This document shows positions 16,722 to 23,427 of a stretch of 28,997 nt of DNA, one piece after another. The first letter of the stretch is position 1; every line of letters starts with the position of its first letter. The translations under genes were made by a program, and so were the position numbers. The stretch is from an uncultured Lachnospiraceae bacterium (lineage in GTDB: Bacteria; Bacillota; Clostridia; Lachnospirales; Lachnospiraceae). The stretch covers positions 1 to 28,997 of the forward strand of contig CAJUQZ010000039.1 of assembly GCA_910588755.1 (NCBI GenBank). Reading direction: 5' to 3'. A model generated the notes under the pieces. The model saw nothing but the letters and a program-made list of their open reading frames with translations. It made no database searches and had not been told where the DNA came from.

Positions 16722-17499
16722 TTATCCGTGTGTCAGCTTTGCGGGCCAGGAGCCTTCTGCGCAGGCACCAGTAGACAACCGCACCTGCGGGAACCGCGAA
16801 CACAAAGCTCCGGCCGCCGCCAGTATAAATTCGGAACGCAGACAATGCAAACCAGGTTATGCCGCCATTCACATGGAAGTTGCCCGGCACAAGCTGTATC
16901 TTAAAGAACGCAAAGGTCAGCGCCACCCCCAGCCACACGCCAAATAACCGCGGACGCTTCCGGAGAATATCAACAACTGTAAATATTATGATAATATAGG
17001 ACAAAATCGTAAGAACCAACAGCCCCCACTGGAGTGCAGAGTTTTTCCCGACAGTTGTAAAATCCCCGCTGACAAGTACAGGCACAACATTTACAAAAAA
17101 CTGATACAGCCCCTCCCCGTTTTGATCGGACCGGTAGGCCAGCGTGATTGTATAATCCTGATTCTGTGTATGGACAACGTAATTCGCGCTGCGTATGATA
17201 GAATCCCCTGTTTTGTCAAATGTCTTATTGGTTTTAATCGCACTCAGCTTCAGGGTGTATTCGTCACATTTTTCCCAAATCTGGCGAATTGTCTCATAGG
17301 ATGCATCAAACTCCTCCCTGGTTAACATCCCTGGATACAGCGCTTCGAAAATCCGGTCGGCATCGTCCTCATTTAAAGCTTGTATTAAATCGTCCACCTT
17401 CTGGTCCATCTCCTCGTTTTTGAGCAGGGTTGAACAGCCCGACAAAACACCGCCAAACAGACTGGCAATTAACAATAGTACAATCCATAATTTTTTCAT
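16708..17499 (-). CDS. Lipoprotein with C-terminal membrane helices, two-component accessory
   Basis: This protein of about 263 residues starts MKKLWIVLLLIASLFGGVLS and has a lipobox LSGC with Cys22, so it should be lipidated and face outward. Residues 30-145 form a soluble domain that looks NTF2-like (helices around QKVDDLIQALNEDDADRIF, then strands such as YVVHTQNQDYTITLAY). Three or four hydrophobic segments and a basic tail follow. The frame is open 58 codons further upstream, but AAGGAGGGG sits just before the ATG at 17497-17499. It lies 16 bases after the response regulator and overlaps the kinase gene. The position suggests it modulates or feeds the sensor; I know no named family for it. 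Confidence 0.8.
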   Translation of the reverse strand: MKKLWIVLLLIASLFGGVLSGCSTLLKNEEMDQKVDDLIQALNEDDADRIFEALYPGMLTREEFDASYETIRQIWEKCDEYTLKLSAIKTNKTFDKTGDSIIRSANYVVHTQNQDYTITLAYRSDQNGEGLYQFFVNVVPVLVSGDFTTVGKNSALQWGLLVLTILSYIIIIFTVVDILRKRPRLFGVWLGVALTFAFFKIQLVPGNFHVNGGITWFALSAFRIYTGGGRSFVFAVPAGAVVYWCLRRRLLARKADTRINGTV

Positions 17500-17515
17500 T
17501 GGAATCCCCTCCTTA

Positions 17516-18214
17516 TCAGCAACCCGGAAGCATCTGGTGCCGCAAGACATAGCCAATCCCCCGGACATTTTTAATATACTGCGGCTTGGCTGGGTCGTCC
17601 TCGAGCTTTTCGCGCAGCCGCCTGATAATGACCGCAATCGTATTCTCCTCCACAAAATCCCCCTTCGCATCAAAAAGGCACGTCAGAATCTGGCTTTTGG
17701 ACAGAATCTGGTTAGGATTCTGCACAAACAGCATCAGCAGCCGCCACTCCGTCTTTGTCAGGAAAATTTCCTCATTCTCCCTCCACGCACGCATCGCATT
17801 TATGTTGATGTGCAGCTTCCCAAAGGCAATATCACCGCACTCCGCTTTCCTGTTGCGCCCAAAATACGCCTGAACCTTCAGTGTCAGCACCGACAACGAA
17901 AACGGCTTTGCCATGTAATCATCCGCACCTGCGCCGTACCCCATCACATAGTCCGTCTCGCTGTCCATAGCGGTCAGACATAAAATATAAATGTCACTCC
18001 CTGCATTGCGCAGCTCCTTTATAAAATCCAGTCCTCTGCCGTCCGGCAACGTCAAATCACAGATAAGCATCTGCGGCTGGTGCTGCCTTAACACCTGCTG
18101 CGCCTCACATATACTGCCGCAGGAATATACCCGATAGCCTGCCTTCTCCAGTGTAAAACCCACGCCGCGACGCACGCTCTCCTCATCTTCCAGCAACAAA
18201 ATGGCACCCTCCAT
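17516..18214 (-). CDS. OmpR/PhoB-family response regulator
   Basis: This 232-residue regulator has a receiver domain with acidic pocket Asp10/Glu11, phospho-acceptor Asp53 (LICDLTLPDG) and Lys103 (MAKPF). The winged-helix DNA-binding domain carries the usual FLTKTEWRLLMLFVQNPNQIL and ending RGIGYVLR. The frame opens 8 codons earlier, but AAAGGGGAGG precedes the ATG at 18212-18214. It is first in the unit regulator-lipoprotein-kinase. The upstream region carries about three copies of a 66-base promoter-like repeat. Likely targets are its own unit and the ABC exporter, whose leader has a tandem 11-base-spaced box. Confidence 0.94.
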   Translation of the reverse strand: MEGAILLLEDEESVRRGVGFTLEKAGYRVYSCGSICEAQQVLRQHQPQMLICDLTLPDGRGLDFIKELRNAGSDIYILCLTAMDSETDYVMGYGAGADDYMAKPFSLSVLTLKVQAYFGRNRKAECGDIAFGKLHININAMRAWRENEEIFLTKTEWRLLMLFVQNPNQILSKSQILTCLFDAKGDFVEENTIAVIIRRLREKLEDDPAKPQYIKNVRGIGYVLRHQMLPGC

Positions 18215-18240
18215 CCCAAACGCGCCTCCCCTTTGCATCT

Positions 18241-18460
18241 ATTTATTGTAGTATTTGCACTGACAGCATTCAGTATTTAAACCACCCTATTCACGATTCC
18301 TTGTATATATTCATTATAGCATTCTCTTTGACAGCATTCAGCATCTACACCATATTCACGCTTCCTTGTATATATTCATTGCAGCGTTCTCTTTGACAGC
18401 ATTCAGCATCTGCACCATATTCATTGTACTTTATACAAATTCATTGTAGCATTCTCTCTG
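18241..18460 (-). repeat. Three-copy 65-68-base tandem repeat with promoter-like units
   Basis: Units begin at 18261, 18329 and 18394 with TGACAGCATTCAG (plus strand), with a partial unit at 18241-18260. Read leftward, each unit has CTGAATGCTGTCA, then 11-12 bases later a -10-like element: TACAAT nearest the gene, then TATAAT (in the extended form TGCTATAAT), TGCAAT and TACAAT. The -35 match is poor, which fits promoters needing an activator at the conserved CTGAATGCTGTCA. It lies directly upstream of the response regulator. Confidence 0.75.
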
Positions 18461-18617
18461 GCATATTTCAAATACAAAAGCAAATTTGATAGTGTAAGAT
18501 GATCGAATATTGCTCAAAAAAATCTGATTGGCAGTCTCGCCACAATCGTTATCTCAACAGACCTTGATTTTACAGCAATCAAGTAGGGGAATGACCTTCT
18601 CCACTACTCGCCGCGCA

Positions 18618-18698
18618 CCCCATGCGCCGCCTTTGCGGCATACTTCCTCTGCATGGGGCTGCGAATAAAAAAGGTGCGCAGCCCCCGCGCACCTTTTT
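18618..18698. terminator. Strong bidirectional terminator with an alternative hairpin
   Basis: 18668-18679 and 18687-18698 form a perfect 12-base stem (AAAAAGGTGCGC) with a 7-base loop, flanked by A and T runs on both sides. It ends the radical SAM transcript on the minus strand. Beside it, 18618-18625 pairs with 18651-18658 around an inner GCCGC/GCGGC hairpin. In addition, 18655-18663 can pair with 18677-18685, which would exclude both. The remaining 18461-18617 and 18699-18815 hold no gene that I can support. Confidence 0.8.
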
Positions 18699-18815
18699 CA
18701 TTAAATTGTCTATCCTCACACACCATTCCTTTGTCCTGAAGCTCATACGCCATTGCCCTGGCATTTTCATCTCGCCAGCTTATATCCCCACAATATCATT
18801 CCAGCCAGCCCGCTG

Positions 18816-20084
18816 TCACCTCTCGTAAAATATTCTGTAATACAATTTTAGATACTCCTCCAGATAATTTTTCTCTGGAGGACACGCACTTTTCCCTATT
18901 TTTCTCAGGTAGTCACATCCGCCATTGCAATATGGCAGCAGCTTGCAGTCCCTGCAAGTATCAATCTGATATGGATCCAGACAGGGCGTTGTGTCCTTGC
19001 ATCCTATGCGATCCAAATGATAAACCAGCGCGCCATTGACAATCTGCGCAAAGGAGTCGTCCGGATCATAAGACCGGTCGCACTGATACAGATACAGCCC
19101 GGGACCAACTACATAGTTGTCTTTTGTATAGACGCCGCAGTACACACCAAACTTCTGGAAACAGCTCATGTCACAAATGCGAAACTGGTGATCCAACGCC
19201 CAGTTTGCCAATCTGATAACATGCTTCATGTACGTGTCAACGTCCAGTTCAAGCTCCGCACATGGCCTATGCGCATAACTGACAATCCTGCTGAAATAAA
19301 AAGATAGGGATGAATGCCTGTATCCCAAAAGGTTTTCAAAGATTTCCATAACATTTTCAACATTGCTTTTGCACAGGTTGATATTTACCATCACATTGGT
19401 GTGCCTCGTCATGCGGATAATGTTTTTGATCACGCAGTCCGAGTCGTATCCTGCCGCGGGGCGCAGAGCCATATGTGTTTCACCTGTGCCAACAACGGAC
19501 ACAGTCACGTTAGTCAGCCCATACCCCTCCATCAGCCTGAAAAATCTCTCATCATACACTGATGCATTTGTCGAGATAGAATAGCTGTAGGTATGCCGCC
19601 TATCCTTATTTGCCTTCGCACAAAATTCCAGGATATGCTCCTTTGCCAGAAGCGGCTCGCCGCCGTACCAGTTGATATGAATATTTTTCTGCGGCACACC
19701 CTGCAAAAACCTGTACAGACCGTCAAAATTCTCCTCTGTCATCTCCGTATACTGAAATGCCAGGTTTCTCTGATAACAATATACACAGTCACTGTTGCAG
19801 TTCAATGTACTGATCACCGTCAGATTGAGCTCGTCTGCACGATTCACAGTCCTCCAATGTCTTTTTTGAATCTCTTTTCGCTCGTCACAATCGTCCTCTA
19901 TGATAAATCTATCCTCATACAGCTTTGGCCAGTAAACAGACATGGTATTATTGGGATTTTTGAGACACTCAATGCAGCCTTCATTCCGGTCCGCTGGCAA
20001 CTGGAGTAAAGTATCATTTATCAGATTGTAATATAATACAACATCCCCAATTCTCGTTGATATGTAATATTTTGACGTTTTCAC
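18816..20084 (-). CDS. Radical SAM/SPASM peptide-maturase-like protein
   Basis: This protein of 422 residues has the radical SAM cluster motif CNSDCVYC (Cys96, 100, 103), which cleaves S-adenosylmethionine to start radical chemistry, and the GGEPL motif at 141-145. The C-terminal SPASM-type cysteines bind auxiliary Fe-S clusters: Cys316, 335 and CRDCKLLPYCNGGC at 377-390 with Cys401. The N-terminal 85 residues (VVLYYNLINDTLLQL) resemble the precursor-recognition region of RiPP maturases. Family knowledge says such enzymes crosslink or epimerise ribosomal peptides; the substrate here is unproven. The frame opens at a GTG at 20111, but AGGGGG lies 8 bases before the GTG at 20082-20084, which I chose. 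Base composition is like the housekeeping genes, unlike the peptide and repeats beyond it. Confidence 0.9.
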   Translation of the reverse strand: MKTSKYYISTRIGDVVLYYNLINDTLLQLPADRNEGCIECLKNPNNTMSVYWPKLYEDRFIIEDDCDERKEIQKRHWRTVNRADELNLTVISTLNCNSDCVYCYQRNLAFQYTEMTEENFDGLYRFLQGVPQKNIHINWYGGEPLLAKEHILEFCAKANKDRRHTYSYSISTNASVYDERFFRLMEGYGLTNVTVSVVGTGETHMALRPAAGYDSDCVIKNIIRMTRHTNVMVNINLCKSNVENVMEIFENLLGYRHSSLSFYFSRIVSYAHRPCAELELDVDTYMKHVIRLANWALDHQFRICDMSCFQKFGVYCGVYTKDNYVVGPGLYLYQCDRSYDPDDSFAQIVNGALVYHLDRIGCKDTTPCLDPYQIDTCRDCKLLPYCNGGCDYLRKIGKSACPPEKNYLEEYLKLYYRIFYER

Positions 20085-20107
20085 CTTTGTTTCCCCCTGC
20101 GCATCTT

Positions 20108-20203
20108 TCACACAAACCAGTCAGCAGCCTGACTATCCTCTTTTTTCCTGTAAATAGCGTCTGAAATCTTCTCATTTTTAGCCCAGGATTCAAGTATGGT
20201 CAC
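20108..20203 (-). CDS. Candidate 31-residue precursor peptide upstream of the radical SAM gene
   Basis: A short frame begins at GTG 20201-20203, reads (M)TILESWAKNEKISDAIY, then RKKEDSQAADWFV, and stops 23 bases before the chosen maturase start. Position, orientation, charged leader-like N-terminus and an end rich in Asp, Trp, Phe and Val fit a RiPP precursor of the small leader-less-export kind. Against it, there is no ribosome site at the GTG, and an in-frame TGA lies only eight codons upstream. It could be chance. It is listed because precursor genes of such enzymes normally sit here. Confidence 0.3.
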   Translation of the reverse strand: MTILESWAKNEKISDAIYRKKEDSQAADWFV

Positions 20204-20465
20204 AGCAAAATACGCATGGACTTCTCAACTTATTGAAAATGTTCTTTGCAATTCAGGAAACGGACCAGTCAGAATGCAGCGGTTCTTTCTTAATAGTTCT
20301 TTTATATACTGGTATAGTCACACCCACCAAAATCTATAATACCTTTTTCTGAGAATATAAATCGCCAAATCAGTTCTCTCGAATGCAGGTATAACAGTGA
20401 CTGAATAAAAGCTTGCAAAGCAGTGATATCAGAAAACGATCGCAAAGATTGTCTTGAATATATAT

Positions 20466-20762
20466 AGTTTCGTACACCAGATTTATTCTTGTTTGTAATT
20501 TATCAGTTTCGTACACCAGATTTATTCTTATTTGTAATTAGTAATCATTAATAGTTTCGTACACCAGATCTATTCTTATTTGTAATTAGTAATCATTAAT
20601 AGTTTCGTACATCAGATTTCTTGTTTGTGATTAGTAATCATTATTGGTTTCATACATCGAATTAATAGTTTCATACATCGGATTTATTCTTGTTTGTAAT
20701 TAGTAATCATTAATAGTTTCGTACATCAAATTTATTCTTGTTTGTGATTATTAATGGCTATT
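20466..20762. repeat. Direct-repeat array, about seven copies of a 48-base unit
   Basis: Units start at about 20466, 20505, 20553, 20601, 20646 (short), 20667 and 20715. A degenerate eighth unit starts at 20763. The core is AGTTTCGTACACCAGATTTA followed by TTCTTGTTTGTAATTAGTAA and TCATTAAT. Spacing is mostly 48 bases (also 39, 45 and 21). Copies differ by a few bases, and there are no unique spacers. The array fills the middle of the gap between the maturase and the secreted peptide gene. Between it and the maturase (20204-20465) no sure gene was seen. Confidence 0.92.
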
Positions 20763-20791
20763 AGTGTACCATTCATCCCGATTTGCAGCAA
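20763..20791 (-). promoter_or_regulatory. Possible promoter at the far end of the array, toward the radical SAM gene
   Basis: TTGCTG (20786-20791), a 17-base spacer and TACACT (20763-20768) are read on the minus strand. The match is moderate. If real, the repeat array is inside a leader of about 670 bases. Confidence 0.3.
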
Positions 20792-20907
20792 TACCCAGAG
20801 TTGTCCCAAAAATATCTTCTATTTTGGACTTCTTTGGGCATTGCTTTTACATAACTCCTGCGCTTAAATAAAACTGTTGAATCACTTAACATTCATAACT
20901 CACGCTT

Positions 20908-20931
20908 GTTTCGCGCTATCAGCGTCGAAAC
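20908..20931. promoter_or_regulatory. Imperfect palindrome, candidate operator of the secreted-peptide gene
   Basis: GTTTCG (20908-20913) and CGAAAC (20926-20931) are inverted around GCTATCAGC. The site ends 2 bases before a -35-like TTGCTC and 57 bases before the peptide ATG, which is where an activator would sit. The half-site GTTTCG also starts most units of the array at 20466-20762. Confidence 0.5.
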
Positions 20932-20933
20932 GG

Positions 20934-20961
20934 TTGCTCTAATAACTTTTATATTTATATA
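20934..20961 (+). promoter_or_regulatory. Possible weak promoter of the secreted-peptide gene
   Basis: TTGCTC (20934-20939), a 16-base spacer and TATATA (20956-20961) are read on the plus strand. The poor -35 next to a palindrome suggests an activated promoter. The leader would be about 20 bases. Confidence 0.35.
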
Positions 20962-20988
20962 TTTTTACGAAAGAAGGAATTATTAATT

Positions 20989-21144
20989 ATGAAAAAAGCA
21001 GTTAAAAAAGCCATGAGTGTTATGTTCGTACTGGCACTTACACTCACTTTGAATGCAGGCGTTATCGGGACACTGCCGCAGGTTAATGATGGTGGTATCG
21101 CACCTATGAGCAATATGCCTGGTCCTACTGGGATTGAATATTAA
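20989..21144 (+). CDS. Small secreted peptide precursor, 51 residues
   Basis: The gene starts MKKAVKKAMSVMFVLALTLT, a textbook signal peptide with a basic head and hydrophobic core ending near LNAG (about residue 24). It then has a mature part of about 27 residues containing LPQVNDGGIAPMSNMPGP and ending TGIEY. There are no cysteines. AAGAAGGAA lies 10 bases before the ATG. It reads right, away from the radical SAM gene and toward the regulator gene (convergent, 192 bases apart). Size, export signal and neighbour fit a peptide pheromone sensed by the regulator, or less likely a substrate of the maturase; both are inference. The strand-specific upstream palindrome supports regulated expression. 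Confidence 0.82.
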   Translation: MKKAVKKAMSVMFVLALTLTLNAGVIGTLPQVNDGGIAPMSNMPGPTGIEY

Positions 21145-21252
21145 TTTTGCGACCATTATTCAATTATTTGATCCAGTAGTTTAGAACCAGAATTATTATC
21201 ACATAATTATTAAAAGTTATAATTTGAGGTATAGACATATCATTTGTATATC

Positions 21253-21301
21253 CAATCAATATATGGTATGCTAACATCAAAAACATGCCATATATAGATT
21301 G
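21253..21301. terminator. Hairpin between convergent peptide and regulator genes
   Basis: 21253-21270 and 21284-21301 pair at 16 of 18 positions around a 13-base loop. It lies between two convergent genes, so a bidirectional terminator is the simplest reading. It lacks a long T run, so efficiency is uncertain. Its stem is AT-rich, like the surrounding DNA. Confidence 0.55.
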
Positions 21302-21336
21302 CAACAATGACAATTAACTAACAAAACGAGTTAATC

Positions 21337-23220
21337 TTAGTTTAATATGTATTTCGAAAGTTCCTCGTTAATAACTTTTTCACGTACAGCATTTTTGTTT
21401 ATTTGGCATAACACTATGCAATTCTTTAAATACACTTCTACATAATATCCCTGCGGTAGCGGGATATTTTTCTTTTCTCGTTCTCTATAATTCCATGCAT
21501 TAATATATAAATGCAAATCAAGTAAACGCATTCTATAACAGTGTATGCACTCCGTCATAGTCTTTATACTAACAGCATCCGATTTATCATAATCTCCTTG
21601 ATCACCATATAAATTTGCAACATTTGTCATAACTAATTCCCACAATCCTATATGTTCAAGAATCCCCTCATCTGATTTCATCTGTCTGCAAAAATCTAAT
21701 AATATATCAAATGCCTTGTTGTTCTCTAATGTTCCAATATTTAAAGCAATATTGAGTAAACATTGCATTTCAACATTGGTCAAATATTTTTCACTGTCTC
21801 TTAACACTGCTTCATATGGTATTGTGTCTTCTAAGATTTTTCTAAAGCATTGTATCGCTTCTTCTTTTGAAACCTCTCCACTGGTGGATTTTATTCTAAT
21901 TTCTGTCCACTCCTTATATTGTCTATTTATCGGATTGGACAAAGATATATACTGTTCAAGCTCCTTCAATAATACTTCAACCTTTTTATAATCACATTTA
22001 TTTGCATAAACACATATCTCACCAGCAATAATATTTGCCTTTACATCCTTCGAAACAATCTGTGCCCTCTGATACTCGCCCGACAAATTGAGCTTCTCAA
22101 ACAACAGCCTCACAATCTCAATCTGCGGTTTCGTTTTCTTAGCCTCAAGTCTCCCGATTGTCTTTTCAGAACAGATTCCCTCACAGAGCTCCTTCTTCGT
22201 CATCCCAAGCATCTCGCGCCTTCTTCTGATTACATCGCTGATGCAGTACGCTTCTTTCTGTTGGTACAGGTAGCAGGAAGTCTCCATTTTCCTGTTCGTC
22301 CCGCTCAAATCATGCACAAAGTCAAGCGCATCGATCCAGTCTGTCATCCTGTCGATCACCTTCTGGACAGCCTCCCGTTTTCTACCTACCTCATCATTTT
22401 CAATCTGACCCAGCAGCCATGTCAGACCTTCCCTTCGAATTTCAGCCAACTCCCAGAAATAGTACATTCTGCCAGTCGTCCGAAGCTGTTCGATGCCTTT
22501 TCCGGCAAGACGCAGCAGACGATGCCAGTCCCGCTCCTCATCCGTCGTGCTCAGATACAGATAATAAATGACCTTAGGATAAATCTTCACATAGCTGTAT
22601 GTGTCAAACATCTCGCTGCTGATATATGCCAGGATTTCTTCACACCGCGAAGCCAGCCGCTTAGGACGACAATACCGCTCGTACTCCAGTATCATATCGA
22701 GCTCCTGCACAGAGAGGCAGAGTTCATTTATGGACACGATGTCAATATCGGAAACGGTCAACTTCACTGCCTCCTCGTAGCGCTTTGCAATCTCAGATGG
22801 CGCCTCATGCCGTTTCTGCATAATCTGCGCCCGCATCACCAGGCAAAACTGCCTCTCCAGATTATACTCTTCCTCTTTCTTCTCATAAATTGCAAGCTCC
22901 TCCTCCGCAACCTCAAACTCCGATTTCTCGATTGCATTGACGATGCGCTGTTGTCTCTTCCACACGAGATAATCCTCGTAAAAGAGAAAGTTCTCGTATC
23001 CATCGCTGCACACGCCAAGCCTTGCCAGGATCCGATCCCTAAGCTCCTTGCCTGCAAGTCTCTCACCTCTTTCGATTTTGCCCATCATACTAAATGAACA
23101 CAGATCCCTGCACAATGCCTCCAGCGTAATTCCTTGTATTTCCCTCGCCTTTCTGATAAAAGAAGGAAAATCCCATAGATCGAGCGCTTGCAGTTCATAA
23201 TATTTCTTACTTTTCTCCAT
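21337..23220 (-). CDS. Double helix-turn-helix regulator with helical-repeat sensor regions
   Basis: This 627-residue cytosolic regulator is built as a tandem. HTH_XRE 1 is at about 20-70 (FIRKAREIQGITLEALC with MMGKIERGERL) and is followed by all-helical, TPR-like sequence to about 325. HTH_XRE 2 is at about 329-382 (VIRRRREMLGMTKKELCEG with EKTIGRLEAKKTKPQ) and is followed by a second all-helical region to the end. The layout of XRE plus TPR is that of the RRNPP peptide-sensing regulators (Rgg, PlcR, PrgX), here duplicated. It probably binds the product of the neighbouring secreted-peptide gene and controls that gene or the maturase; this is inference. GGGGGA is 8 bases before the ATG. DNA coding for residues from about 390 onward is strikingly AT-rich compared with the first part, pointing to domain exchange. 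Confidence 0.85.
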   Translation of the reverse strand: MEKSKKYYELQALDLWDFPSFIRKAREIQGITLEALCRDLCSFSMMGKIERGERLAGKELRDRILARLGVCSDGYENFLFYEDYLVWKRQQRIVNAIEKSEFEVAEEELAIYEKKEEEYNLERQFCLVMRAQIMQKRHEAPSEIAKRYEEAVKLTVSDIDIVSINELCLSVQELDMILEYERYCRPKRLASRCEEILAYISSEMFDTYSYVKIYPKVIYYLYLSTTDEERDWHRLLRLAGKGIEQLRTTGRMYYFWELAEIRREGLTWLLGQIENDEVGRKREAVQKVIDRMTDWIDALDFVHDLSGTNRKMETSCYLYQQKEAYCISDVIRRRREMLGMTKKELCEGICSEKTIGRLEAKKTKPQIEIVRLLFEKLNLSGEYQRAQIVSKDVKANIIAGEICVYANKCDYKKVEVLLKELEQYISLSNPINRQYKEWTEIRIKSTSGEVSKEEAIQCFRKILEDTIPYEAVLRDSEKYLTNVEMQCLLNIALNIGTLENNKAFDILLDFCRQMKSDEGILEHIGLWELVMTNVANLYGDQGDYDKSDAVSIKTMTECIHCYRMRLLDLHLYINAWNYREREKKNIPLPQGYYVEVYLKNCIVLCQINKNAVREKVINEELSKYILN

Positions 23221-23300
23221 AGTGTCATTCCCCCATTACAACTATTTTATCTTTTGTATGATTGTCCTATTTTACATCCCCAGCCAGCAGTCCAAACGGC

Positions 23301-23350
23301 AAAAACCCTGGTATGACAAAATATTTCATCTTCATTTTATCATACCAGGG
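23301..23350 (-). terminator. Rho-independent terminator of metK
   Basis: 23306-23322 pairs with 23334-23350 as a 17-base stem (outer CCCTGGTATGA perfect) around an 11-base loop. On the minus strand a run of five T follows at 23305-23301. It stands about 80 bases after the metK stop. Confidence 0.88.
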
Positions 23351-23427
23351 CATATATTGAGTTCACTTTTTGAGACTATTGATAATAAACGTGCATTATG
23401 CTGCAAATGCTGTCTGCGTGTTGCTGC

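Noticed and set aside
11943..18214. Classical BceRS-BceAB bacitracin module
   Set aside because: The permease has two FtsX blocks in 809 residues rather than the BceB layout, and the kinase has a real extracytoplasmic loop. Only the general logic is similar.
20196..20342. 48-residue plus-strand ORF (MVTAKYAWTSQLIENVL...) in the gap beside the radical SAM gene
   Set aside because: It lies antisense to the 31-residue candidate, has only a weak AGGA site, ends without recognisable features and has no signal peptide; chance is likelier.
20466..20762. CRISPR array
   Set aside because: Units abut each other with no unique spacers, repeat units differ from each other, and no cas genes are present.
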